From Trichinella spiralis (lineage: Eukaryota; Nematoda; Enoplea; Trichinellida; Trichinellidae): a stretch of DNA of 64,000 bases. This document shows positions 1 to 12,443 of this stretch, piece by piece. The notes under the pieces are model-generated. The model was not told the origin of the DNA. It was given only the letters and a program-made list of their open reading frames with translations, and searched no databases. Location of the stretch: the NCBI GenBank assembly GCA_000181795.3, contig CM012953.1, forward strand, positions 14,366,183-14,430,182, written 5' to 3'. Numbering within the stretch: the stretch's first letter is position 1; every line of letters starts with the position of its first letter. The translations under genes were made by a program, and so were the position numbers.

Positions 1-130
1 TTCTCGTCTCAAAGTAGGTCTAACTTCTTGTTGTCAACATTTTTTATTTTAATGACAGTATGATTTAGTGCTTATTCGTTGCTGAACTGCTATGTCCAGT
101 TATATTTTTCTTTTTTTTGGTTTTGATCAG

Positions 131-3100
131 ACAATATGCAATCATAATGAAGCAGCCTCAATGTAAGTGAGTTGTTTTGTTAATTTGAAATTTTAATGTA
201 TTTATTGTTAAGGTGTTTACGAGCCGAAGGCGCTTTCGAGCGCAGGAATATTTTCCATGTTTCAGTCATACTTTTGCACATTACCTAACAAATGTCTTAA
301 TTATATCACCGATGACTGGGACCTGGGACCTGTAAGCCGAAAACTGCCGTATGATATTGATAAAACTTTTCAGTTTGCAAATTGCTTAACGGTGTATTTT
401 TTGTTTTATTTCAGAATCAATGACTTTATATCAGGCTTTAGAAAATCCATGAAAAAGCAGATTGCATTCAATAAAACAATAGAGATTTTAGATTACAGCA
501 AAATGTTAATCGATCAGTTTTGGTCTTTTTCTGAATATCAAAACGATTTTGAGTCTGTTGAATTGATGAAACTGTACAACTGGACTGGAACATCAGGGGC
601 TTCGAGGTTGTTCGCTATTGCTTTGGGCATTGAGAACGTGAACGTTTCAAGGCATTTCTTTGAAGACTTGCTAAAATCTTATTCTAAAGTAAGTACAGTA
701 ATTTGCATGCATATATTGGTGATCTCAATGATTTTACGTTTAAATTTGGAAAAATAGTGATGGATGTTATTTTCAGACTTTTGCAGTGGACAAACAGGAG
801 GTGGTTGAAACGTTCAATGAAAAGAGCTTTAAACTGTTATGCGAAGAATCTAAAGCGGAAAGGTATTTCCTAGTGAATAGTAACAAAACTAGCACCACTC
901 CAAGGGATGTGCATAAAGCTTTGTGCATGCTCAGTGGATTTGCGGATACAAAAAGTACTCCAAATCTGGATATGTTTTTGGTAAGTTCTTAAATTTAAAT
1001 AATATATTCATAATTTTACTTTTGTTTTGTAACCTTTTTTCTTCATTATGCTTCATTAAATTTGAAAAACAGTGTATAAGTAATGTATAAAGTCATTTTA
1101 ATATTAATTCAGATATAATGGTAAGTTTTTAATTCAATAGTCTTAATTTGAAACGTAATAAATAAATTTGAATAGTGTCAATTGTATGACAGTGAATTTA
1201 ATACTTTTTAGTTTTTTGTTAATTTGTTTTAATGTAGTAGCTTTTGACTTTTGAGGAATTAAAATTTTTTTAAATTAATTCATTATTCATTAGTTTATTA
1301 TTATTATCAGTTTCATGTCATTATAATATGTTTTATTGTTAATTTTAGATAGATCAGATCTTTAACAATTTGACAGGATACGAAATTGGCTTCCAGAAAT
1401 TTTTGTACTTAGCAAATGTACTCGAAAGTTATGTACAAGCCGCTGTATGTTTTTGTTGTTGTTTAAAATGATTTGTATTTAAATTGGTTATATTAATTTA
1501 GAAGAAATTTTCCTTTATACCTGCTGGTGTCGATTTGGTTGAGCAGTTCTTAAATTACAATGCTCCAACGAACTTAAAAAATGATTCAGTGATGAAGCGA
1601 TTAGATTTCCTAAGTCATATATTTTGCGGTGCTGAGCTTACAGGTGATTGTGAAATAAATTTATCTAAATTTAATTTACCTAAATACTTTTTCAACAAAT
1701 GGAATAAAAAACAATTGTGTCTGTGTTTAGGATTAGATGAAATACTGAAAAGTCAGAAAAAATTGGAACAACTGCGAGAGGATATGGTACGGACAGATCC
1801 AAGAAATATTGATGCACGAAGAGAGCAGCTCTTCTCCAGAAAGAATGAAAATGGTCTTCCTTGGAATTTGAAAAATTCGACTGTCTGTTCTCGTTACAAG
1901 CACAGTGATATTGGTACAAGATGTTTGTTGCATATAATTTATTTAAATACAAATTGAAATATTTATAGAAGATAAATGCTGGCTTTGGCTTCAATCGTAC
2001 AGTTTACCGTATGAATTTGCTGCTCAGTTATACACTCTATTTCGAGGATACATTTTTGTATCCCCTCGCAGTCCTGTGGTTGAGAAGATCGTCGAAAAAG
2101 TAATCACTCTATTAATAATAATGCTATAAAAAATTACCTTATATTGCTTTTTAGATGAAGAGTCGACTTGATGTTGTTGCAGCGTTTAAGGATATACTTT
2201 TATCTACTTTTGAAAATTTAGAAATCTATCGAACCAAATTTGAAAGCAGTAAACTTTCCAAAGCATCTAAAGTAAGATTCAATTTTTCAGCTTTGCAACT
2301 TTTATGAATATAAATATTGAATAATTCAGAATTTTGCTCGTCTGATGAAGAACATTAATTCATTTGTGAATTTATTTGAAAACGACACACGCCAAGATGA
2401 GAAGCTGAAATTGATTGACTTTTTTTCCAATGAATTATGGAGAAATGCATCTTTAGAAAATTTTAACAGTTCTTTTTCTCAAACTTATAATATACTTAAA
2501 GTAGGAAGCTTTATAAATCTTGTCGATTTCAGTTTTGACAACCCAATTTCAGTGCTTTTTATGTGATCGATTTGTGATTGTGGATTCTGAAAAAGATTTA
2601 GAACAAGATGGCTCATGCTTGACAAAAACGTTTCATTTTTTTGCTGGAATTGTTTTCCCGCAGCTAAACAGCAGCTCACTCACTCTACCAAAATATACAA
2701 AGTATAAAATTCGGATGTCTCATTATCTCGTTGACAAAACTGCACAAATTTCTGACAAGTATTTACTTCATTTACAACAAATTTATATATTTGATTTTTT
2801 AAAAATAAATTTATACAGGATATGGAATCCTCGGCCAAGAGATCGACCATTTCTAGATTTGAGATATTTATATTTTGGCTTTTCATTCATGCAAGATTAC
2901 ATTGATTCAATAATTCTTTCTATGCACGCTAACAAATCAGCGGCAAGATTTGGTATATATGCACAACAATTTCCCAGCAACTGTCACAGAATTGATACGT
3001 AAGAATTGCAACTGTTATATTAATTCAGTTTACATCATCTTTTTTTAAAGATTTATAAAAGCAATTGAACGGTCAATGCCAATGTTTATGACTCTTTCAT

Positions 3101-6100
3101 GGATGTTCAGCGTTGCTTTAATTTTAAAAAATATTGTTCATGAAAAACAGTTTCGGTTAAAAGAATTTATGAAAATTATGGGCTTATACAACAGTGCACA
3201 TTGGCTAGCATGGTTTCTGCAATCTTTTATTATGCTGCTCATATCAAGCTTAATTATTGTTCTGGTTGTTAGTGTAAGTATTTTTAGTTAAATATTTAAA
3301 GATTAAAAAGTAATTTTAATTCACTAAATCTTAATTTTAGTATGGAAATGTACTCAAATACACGGATATGGGTTGTTTGCTTGTATTTTTTGTAGCATAC
3401 GCATTTGCAATTATACCACAGTGCTTTCTGATGTCAACAATGTTTAATCAAGCGAATGTAGCAGCTGGATTAGGAACTCTGCTCTATTTTGCATTGTTTT
3501 TACCGTATCCTGCAATGCTGCCATACGCTGAATATATGACCAATGCTCATTTGTTTTTTTCAGTAAGGATTTTATTTTATTTAATTTAAACTGAATTTAA
3601 TTATGCATCAGTTTTTTAATGTAATATATTTATTTAAGTGCCTCATTCCTCAAATAGCATTTGGTTGGGGTTGTTCGATTTTAGCATCATTTGAAGAAGC
3701 CAAAATTGGTTTGAAATGGTCAACATTTACCCATTCTTTGAGTGCAATGCCTTATTTAAATTTTTTTGCAATGATTTCAATGCTTTTGTTTGATGGAGCA
3801 CTTTTTTTTGTTTTGACATGGTATATTGAAAACATTTATCCAGGTAGATATGTTGACAATTGAAATGACCATTCTTTAAAAAGAAACGATATTTTTGCAG
3901 GAGCACATGGAATTCCAAAACCATGGCATTTCTTTTTAATGCCTTCTTATTGGACTGGATGTAAAACAGATAAAGAGAACAAGTCAAAGGGTAGGAAATT
4001 TTCTTATTTTTATTAATTTTATAGACTATTTTTCTTTCCAGTCGTATATTCTGCATTGGAATCCAAAACTCAGGAAAATTGTAATTTGGAAGTTGGGGTG
4101 TCAGTGAGAAATTTGACAAAAATTTATGGAAGTGGAAATAAAAGCAAATGTTCACTGAATAATTTGTCGGTAGATTTTTACGCTAATCAAATTACAGCTG
4201 TTCTGGGTCCAAATGGCGCCGGAAAAACTACTATGATGTAATTCTTTAAGAATAGTTTTTCTCAAATAAATAATTCAATAAATCTTAGGTCTATCATGTG
4301 CGGCTTATTTCCACCTACATCTGGAAACGTTCTTGTTTACAATCAAGACATTATGTCTAATTTGACAGAAGTTCGTCGTTCTGTGGGATTTTGCCCACAG
4401 CATAATGTTTTATTTGATACGTAAGTTTACCAATTTACACCAAATCTTCGATATTATAGCACTTCAAGGAAAACTTTTTGAATTATTTTTGTTAAAATTG
4501 TTTTGTAAGAATCTGATACCTAATCATGAAAACTTTTACTTGAATTTATGAGTTAACGATAGATATTTGAATGGTATATGTTTTTGTTTTGCATACTAGG
4601 CTTACAGTTGAAGAGCATTTGCAATTCTACGCCAGCTTGAAGCGATTAACTGGCACCGAACAGAAACTTCAAATCCAAGACCTGCTGAAACAAACAAAAT
4701 TGATGAATAAAAGAAACGCATATTCGAAGCATCTCTCAGGTTGAGAATGAACTTATCTTTTGCTTGTGAACTTATGCATCATATGTAGACATTTTCAGGA
4801 GGGATGAAACGAAAATTATCCATCGCAATTGCTTTCCTTGGATCATCAAAAACGGTGATCTTGGATGAACCAACTGCAGGCGTTGATCCATACTCAAGAA
4901 GATCAATTTGGGACTTGCTATTAAAATGCAAAAAAGGTATATAATTTTAAAATTAATTTCAATAAATTAATTATGCTTGAAATATGAAAAATGAAATATC
5001 AAAATTCAGATCGTACTATTATACTCTCAACTCATTTCTTCGATGAGGCCGAACTTCTTGGGGATCGTATTGCTATTATTTGTGCAGGAAAGTTGAAATG
5101 CTGCGGTTCACCCGTATTTTTAAAGCAATTATATAAATCTGGTTGCAATTTGAATCTGGCGCTTTCTCAAGCTGACTTGAAAAATAATGGGAATACCACT
5201 GCAACGCTGGTAGATTTTGTGTGCGGTTTTGTTCCAGATGCGAAACTAGTAAAATGTTCTCCACAAGAAATTCAGTTTACTTTTCCAACAGTTGATCTGT
5301 TAGAACTGAAATCTCTCATAACTGAGTTAGATGCAAAATTGGCTAACTTAAAATGTTCTTCATATGGATTAGCAGAAGGTGGAATTGAAAAGGTAAATTC
5401 TAAATATTTATCTGTTTTATGTTATTTTATTTCTATTTTGTAACCCTGTTCTTTATAATTGTTAGATATTTCTTCAAGAAGTTGCCTTATCAAAAGAAGA
5501 TCAACAGTTGCCAAGTCAGCAGCAAGCCTTTTCTGCTCAAAGTATTTTGCATATTATACTTGATGAAAATTTAATTATAAAAAAATATTCTGTTTAGAAA
5601 GCTTGTCAGGGAAAGAGGAGAAGTTGGCATCTAGTAATAAATATAACTGGATATCATGTTTTCATAGCTGAATTTTCTACTTATTTCAGAGTTATCTTCA
5701 GATAAAACCCCTGAAAAGAAACAATCACCTCATGCTGTAAATGGTTTAAATCTTGAAAAAGAAAATTTTTTTGAGGATAGGTTTTACCATTCGTCATTAC
5801 CGGATTCAAAGAAATCTGCTGTTACGTCTGAACAATGCAAAACTTATTTTGAAAGCATTTGGTTGCAGGTAGATGGATTCCTGAAAAAACGAATGTTAAA
5901 CCTTGTTCGAGACTGGAGAGCTTGTGTTGCAGTGGTGAATTTGAAATACAGTTTATTATAAAATTTTAATATTATTGTTAAGCAGCACTGTTATGTTTTT
6001 AAGATTATTCTGCCAGTCTTTTTGATTGCGTTGGCATTATATCTTATATCTTTGCGTTTCTCTGAAGTATTATTCAACTTGGATTATCGACCGATCACTG

Positions 6101-9100
6101 TGGATGAAACAGTGTATGGACGAAATACATACATGTTTTACAGGTGAAAACTTAAACCTCAGAAAAGCACCAGCTGGTTATTTACTACTGAATTAAATTT
6201 TCAGCTCAGTTGGAAATGAACATAATTCAGTAAATAAATATTTTCAAGCCATTATTGAGGATATAATGAAGCATGGAATGGGGAATCGACGTAAAAAGCA
6301 ACAGCGTTGGTAAGTTTAATATTATTTATTTTCATAACTTAAGTTTAATATTATTTATTTTCATAATTCATAAGTTGTGCATTTCAGGCTTAGTAATGTG
6401 AAGCAAAACCGGACATTTTCTGAACCTGTGACTGAGAGGAAAAAAGAAAATCTAACGAAATGCTTTTGTGATGAAGACAATACATACTTTTGCCCAAAAA
6501 ATGCATATCCGTTTAAACCTCCAGAAAGAGTAACAAGTTTTGGTGAAAATCTTGTAGATATGACGAATTTAAGCATAGCCAACTGGATTTTAATGACAGA
6601 AAAGAAATATAGAATGAAGAGGTAAATGGAAATTACATTTGTAAAATTAAAGTAGTTAAACTGATAATCTCTTTTGCATTAAATTAAATTAAATTAAATT
6701 AAATTAAATTAAATTAAATTAAATTAAATTAAATTAAATTAAATTAAATTAAATTAAATTAAATTATTTACATTCAATTTATTTGCAAAATATTTACTGC
6801 ATTTAAATTTCAGATATGGTGGAATATCACTAGTCACTCTGCCACATGAAGTAACAGAAATTTCAGCCACTAAGACTGGGAAAGATTGGGATCGTCTTTA
6901 TACACATTTGATGGAATTCTTCGAATCTATGGGTTTTAATAATACCAGTTTGCCAGTTGATGGTACTCCGATTCCTGAGTGGAATATGACTAGACTAGAA
7001 AATGTTTTAAATCAAGTGACTCCAAAATATAACATTAAAGTATGTAGCATTCTGTTTCATAGTTCCTTTAGATTAAAGTGACTTTTTTTCAAGATATGGT
7101 TTAACAATCAAGGATGGGTTGCCTTGCCAGTTTATACGAACATCTTCTTCAATGCACATCTGAGGGCAGCCTTGCCAGAAGCGGAAAATCCAGATGATTA
7201 TGGAATAGAAGTAATAAACCATCCGATTCGAAATCCATTAGAAGTATCTATGAGTGATGGGTAAGTCAATAAAGCAATGCTAATGTTTGTAATGAAGCTA
7301 TATGTTTTCATATTTATCATTTTTAATGCATTTTATCAAGTTTTAGTTTATCACTAAAATTACTTTTACTCATATACATATTGTACTTTTCAACTGCTTT
7401 ATGCACTAATTTTTCGAATATTATTTCTTTCAGAAGTAGCGTTGCTGCTGAAATGGCATTGTCCGTATCAATTTTGATTGCATTCTGCTCAGTAACAGCT
7501 GGAACTTGTCTATTCACTGTTGAGGACAGATCATCTGAATGCAAGCATTTGCAATTTGTTTCTGGAATGAGACGCTGGTTATACTGGATTATAAATTTTA
7601 TATTTGATTTAGTATTTTATTTTTATTGCACTCACATTAACGTAAATAAATTGAACGTTTTTCAGATAATTTTCATGGCTGCTGTCGGCTTGCTACTTGT
7701 AATACTGCACTTTTTCAATGAAACACCATATATTGGTTCAGCACATGCTATTTTAGCAACGCTTGCACATCTAATGGCGTTTGGGTTTGTGTAGTTTCAG
7801 AATGACATTCTAATGCGTAATCGAAAGAATTCATTTTAGAATTGGAATTATACCAATCGTTTACTGCGTTTCTCAACTTTTCAAATCTTCTACTTTGGCT
7901 TACGTGTCTGTTATGGTAGCTGGATTCTTTATAGGATCTATTACTAATGTGTTAACAACTTCTTTCGAAATCCTGGGGGCTGAAGATGAAGTAAAACAAA
8001 AAACGTTTCCTCTAGCATATTTGTGTTACTTTGATGATGTTTTAGTATTTAAACTATCTTAGCAAAATGCTCAAAGCATATTTTGTAATTTTTCCTCAGT
8101 ACAATTTAGCAAGAGGCTTTACGGATATAAAAATTATGTATCACTTTTACGTGTCCTCTGGAAAACCTATGGGTAGGTTAAATAAATAATGAATCAACAT
8201 GTTGATGACTTTTTTTTCTATAGGATACGAATATTATGTCGATTTGTTGGAATGGGATATTCTTGGAAAATTTATATTTGCATTCATTTCTGAAGGAGTT
8301 CTTGCATTTTTCATACTTTTAATATTAGAATACCACTATGAATTAATAGAATTTTGGTAAGCACAACAATAATTAACTGTAAACTCTTTTAACTAGTAAC
8401 TGATACATATATACGTGTGCATCATGTTTAATAAGAAAACTTTATAACACAGGAAATCGATCTGTATAAACATCTCTATTCATGAAGACTGTGATGAGAG
8501 TCTTGAAGAAGTACATTCAGATAATACCTCTTCTGTAGCGCTGAAAGTAACTGATTTAACAAAGGTGAGTAATTTAATACATCTTTTATTAAGTGGAACT
8601 GTGCAAATTAAAAAGAATCATGAAAAGTAAGAACCAAATTAAATAGAATATTTGAAACATAATATATTGCAAAGTAATGGAATAAAATGTCAATTAAAGT
8701 TGGATAAAAAATTAAGGGAGAATTATTCACAAATTCACACACACACACTGAAACATTGTTGCTCACTAACTTCAATGCACATATTATTTTAGCTTTATGG
8801 TAATTGGTTCCAAAATACAAATAAACGATTTACTGCTGTGAATAAACTCTGTTTCGAAGTACATCGAGGAGAATGTTTTGGGTTGTTAGGGCACAATGGA
8901 GCTGGTAAAACCACTACATTCAAAATGATCACCAGGAGATGCAGTGTCACTAGTGGATCAGTACTTTTTCCAGCAAAGAAGTGATCATTATTTAAAATCA
9001 TCATTTAAATATAATTTATAAAATATTTTATTTCAAGACGTGACAGTATGAAATACCAGTCAGAAATTGGATACTGTCCTCAATTTGATGCTCTTGATCC

Positions 9101-9975
9101 CCGACTTACTGCCAGAGAAACTTTACTATTTTATGCAAAAATAAAAGGAATACAGAAGGAATTTCAAAATCCTGTAAATGATATATATATATGTAGTCTA
9201 TTTATGCAGCACTGTCAATTTAATTTGTTGTAGATCGTCAATTATTTTATTCAACGCTTGAAGATCGAAGCATATGCTGACCGACTGGTTGGAAAATATT
9301 CAGGTGGAATAAAGAGGCGACTTTCTACGGCAATAGCTTTAATTGGAAATCCGTACATCATTCTCCTGGACGAACCTACTGCTGGGATGGATGCTGAGAG
9401 TAGACGATTTTTGTGGGACGTTATTTTAGAAAGAGTGCATTGTGGACATTCAGTTCTTTTTACATCCAACAGGTAACAAAATTATTTAAATTACATTGAA
9501 ATGTTTATTTAAATTGTTAACAATTTTTAGCATGGAAGAATGTGAAGTACTATGTAATCGCGTTGGAATAATGGCCCATGGGAAATTCAAATGTTTAGAT
9601 ACCATTCATGGCTTAAAAGAAAAGTTAGTACATCTAATTCAGTTTAATATGTCCAGCATTAACTGCATTTTTTTAAAATAATTTAAATCTAGATACGGTC
9701 ATACTTATGTATTGACAATCAAGTTGGAAGCAGGAAGTGACATGAATACATTAAAGGAAGAGATTGAGAAAATGTTGCCAAATTCGAAAGTTCTTGAAGA
9801 ACATATTAATTTACTGAAATTTCAAATACCAGCAACCAAAGACACCGTTTCTAGAATTATTAAGTGTGTTGCTTATTTGAAAGGAAAGTTCAATATAGAA
9901 GGGCATTCCTTAATGCAAACCTCATTGGATGACGTGTTTGTCGCCCTGGCTGAAGAACATGTTCATTTTGATTAA
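131..9975 (+). CDS. ABC transporter, subfamily A (full-length ABCA, 5' end outside window)
   Basis: This is a lipid-exporter-type ABCA protein split over about 30 short exons; the first visible exon is 131-162, so the N-terminal signal-anchor is missing. The exon at 213 encodes the ABCA hallmark KALSSAG. TMD1 lies around 3051-3850, with [16 protein letters not shown] near 3140. NBD1 (about 4080-5400) has Walker [10 protein letters not shown] at 4207, Q-loop FCPQHN, signature [10 protein letters not shown] at 4790, Walker [10 protein letters not shown] and H-loop [10 protein letters not shown] linker follows, then TMD2 with a large lumenal loop (6000-8360) containing [18 protein letters not shown]2 (8555-9975) has GHNGAGKTT at 8892, [10 protein letters not shown] at 9299, [12 protein letters not shown] and the ABCA C-terminal motif [13 protein letters not shown]. 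The NBD2 switch histidine is replaced: the usual TSHSMEEC reads TSNSMEEC across the 9470/9531 junction. The small intron 373-414 is 42 nt, frame-neutral and uses a GTTTG donor. Orthology within ABCA (for example ced-7) is not decided. Family call is very secure; exon borders are approximate. Confidence 0.93.
6676..6766 (+). repeat. (AAATT)n pentanucleotide microsatellite in an ABCA intron
   Basis: About 17 uninterrupted copies of ATTAA/AAATT lie between the exon ending near 6622 and the exon starting near 6812. The repeat sits wholly in the intron and is likely length-polymorphic. Confidence 0.95.
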
Positions 9976-10385
9976 CGCCTCTTCACAAAGCTTTTCATCA
10001 GCATGCTTTCTAAGCGTTCACTTTCTATGATGTGTTTAAAATATGAAAAATGTTTTGTAAATCCAAAAATTCATTTTAAAAATGATCTTTAAATTTTATC
10101 TCTATTTTTCATCAAACTTTTGTAGTTTCACATTTCATTTCGTAATGAATTAATGAATACTTACTTTATTACAATGCTGCTACAATTACCTATGTACCAA
10201 ACAAATACTGATTTTTTTAATCAGTAATAAATTACTTTACTTGCATTAGCATAATAGTATAAATTTTATGAATTTCATTTGATTTCGATAAAAAAAGAGG
10301 CTCAACCTCAAAGAATAATGAAAATTATAAATATACAAAAACATTTTCAAAAAATTTCAGCTTCCATTTTCAGTCAAATAGTTCA
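9976..10385. other. ABCA 3' flank
   Basis: AT-rich sequence after the ABCA stop codon. Candidate poly(A) signals are present (for example AATAAA within agtaataaatta near 10225). No coding signal was seen on either strand until about 10390. Confidence 0.6.
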
Positions 10386-10392
10386 CATTTTA

Positions 10393-10920
10393 AATCTTTA
10401 TTACTGACAGTGTAATATAGCCCTGACCTCGGAAAGCAGCACACAGATTTGGATTTGTTCCACTTTGCAAAATAATGCAAGCTATCTTCCTGCAATATGA
10501 TAAGAAAAAACTACACATTTTTCGTCCAAGCGCTAAATTTACATATCACTACATCCAAACTGCAGTGATCAGCAATCTGGTCTAGGACTTTCTTCACCTT
10601 CACTACAATTTTTCCAACGCTGTCGTTTTATTAATTGCAAATCGATCTCCAGCAAGTTCATGGAAAAAATTCACCATAAAATCTACATATTAATACACGC
10701 AGTTTAATATTTCAACTCATTAATATCTTCCTTCATCACTACCGACTTCAATTTCCATAAATGTCAACACTTTTCAGCATATCGTAATCCAACTCATATC
10801 ATGATGCTGCTCGAAAGCATTCCACCCATCTTCAGAACTGCTGTGCATTTCTTCGTCAATTAGCATTCTGCAAAACTTTTCATCACCTACTCCGAAGTAA
10901 AAAGTCAATACAAGTAATCA
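10393..10920 (-). other. Unassigned coding-like minus-strand blocks (small gene or BolA 3' region)
   Basis: Several minus-strand stretches read like exons but no family was recognised. Block 10870-10780 opens after a TTTTGCAG acceptor and encodes MLIDEEMHSSSEDGWNAFEQ plus HHD. Block 10680-10530 has open segments in two frames (NFFHELAGDRFAINK; KVKKVLDQIADHCSLDVVIC). A last block after a TATTGCAG acceptor at about 10491 encodes KIACIILQSGTNPNLCAAFR and GQGYITLSVIKI, then stops near 10393. Composition is unlike the flanking AT-rich DNA. It could be a small gene, a pseudogene or alternative 3' exons of the BolA gene just upstream on the same strand. Splice connections could not be made consistent by eye. 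Confidence 0.35.
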
Positions 10921-11013
10921 AATGTTGGCAAATTGAACACTTCTGGTTTTTGAGTAGGAAATTTATTCACAACATGAAAAAATCATTTCGAAAAATTTAT
11001 TAAATAAATAAAT

Positions 11014-11873
11014 TCACTTATTCCATTGGTCTGGGGTAAAAGTAGAAATAGAAAGAGCATGAATAATCGGCATTTCTTCTCGTAAAATGGTCTGGACAAG
11101 TCTTAAAAAAATTCAACATTCGAAAATGCATCTTATAAAATAATCTTATGAAAAAGTATCTTTAACTATAAAATACAACACTCTAAATTTGTAGTAAAAC
11201 AAAAAAAAAGCACTTACTTATATTTTACTTAAAAACATATATTATTATGGAAAACATGCTACACAAGTGAATACTAAATTTTTACAAAGCAATGATATTT
11301 AACATTGAACTGGTTGAATTTATAGGAAAAAAAATCACTTGCCGATGGCAATCCAATATTGACTTATCTTTGAACGTTTCAGAAACAATCAATAAGTTGT
11401 ACTTAAGGCCACATCCATCAGATACATCATTCACAACCTTAAAACAAGCATCACTTCATTACAGACTCAATACAATGACAAACAATAATATTTCACGTAT
11501 AAACAAACATATGCACATATTTCAAGAAAAATTTATCAAAAAGAGCTTACGATAAAAATTAAAAATACACAATGCTGCACCTATTTCATGTTTGGCAATT
11601 CACAACGTTAGAAATACAAGACCCCCAACGCCAGCTAAATTTCCAAACCCTTAATTTGTGCACAACGCTCCAGGACTCTACCATTTGTAGACTCCACTTG
11701 ATAGTGCACTTAAAAAATGCATTTTGTCTATGGTGTAATCATTTCAAAAAAATTATATTACACAGACGAAAATTAGAGTAATAACATATCATAATCGAAA
11801 ATATCATTCTCATTACCATATGTATAGGTTGCAACGCAGAATTGAGTTTGTCTTCGATAATCTTTTTGTCCAT
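11014..11873 (-). CDS. BOLA2: BolA-like protein (BolA2 type)
   Basis: Three exons (11873-11817, 11437-11343, 11101-11014) give a 79-residue protein. BolA2 proteins act with monothiol glutaredoxins in cytosolic [2Fe-2S] cluster handling. The sequence shows the BolA core: VSDGCG, then IVSETFKDKSILDCHR, then the invariant-type HR followed by LVQTILREEMPIIHALSI and the BolA2-typical C-terminus TFTPDQW. The Cys in DGCG and the His in IIHA are the expected cluster ligands. Length matches the family (about 80-90). The second intron works in frame only with a GC donor (CATCG|GCAAGT), which completes the R codon of HRLV. A splice-acceptor-like TTTTCAG lies 14 nt upstream of the ATG. It shares strand with eIF4H, whose stop lies about 570 bp upstream. 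Confidence 0.88.
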
Positions 11874-12443
11874 CCCTATTTATCAAACTGAAAATTTCTA
11901 AAAATAACGTCAAACAAATAAGAAACGAATTAATTTAAAAACAGAAAAATATAATCTAAAAAATAAATAAATTGCGAAACAAAACAGCAGATCAAAAATG
12001 TAACGATTTTTATGCAAAGTTTAATTTGACAAAAAAAACAGCCGCTGAATAATTAACAAAATATTGCCTGTACACCAATGAATAATATAGTGAAATTTTC
12101 AATTAATTTGCAACACTAACGTCGACAGTTGTGCTATAAGTAAGTTTACCCGCACAACACAATCGAACTCATTAAAAATTAAAAATTTATAATTCAACTT
12201 TGGCATTTTTAATGATACAAAAAGTGAAACTTAAACATAACTGCAATCCACTTATTCTTACAGGTGTTCCGAGGTAGCGACCCGCAAGCAGTGAAAAAAT
12301 GACAAAGAACAGAACAGAAAATTCAAGCAAACACATCTCGCCAGAAATGTTTGCCAAAATTTTCAAATACTGAAAAACGACAACAATATTTAAAATCATA
12401 CATAAAAACAGCGGCATGCATGCAGCTCATTCTATAATTAACA
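11874..12443. other. Gap between eIF4H stop and BolA start
   Basis: AT-rich, about 570 bp, containing the eIF4H 3' flank and BolA 5' flank (both minus strand). A TTTTCAG acceptor lies at 11890-11888. No further coding signal seen. Confidence 0.6.

Noticed and set aside
1692-1994. 100-codon minus-strand frame in the ABCA region
   Set aside because: Antisense to a long ABCA exon (1502-1915); no coding character.
2533-2552. Acceptor TTTCAG at 2528-2532 for an ABCA exon
   Set aside because: Using it gives an immediate in-frame TGA; the next AG (2552) keeps the frame.
3727-4155. 142-codon minus-strand frame antisense to ABCA
   Set aside because: It overlaps well-supported ABCA exons and has no domain; it is a shadow of the real gene.
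7323-7544. Minus-strand frame antisense to the ABCA second membrane domain
   Set aside because: Lies over a conserved ABCA exon ([15 protein letters not shown]); antisense shadow.
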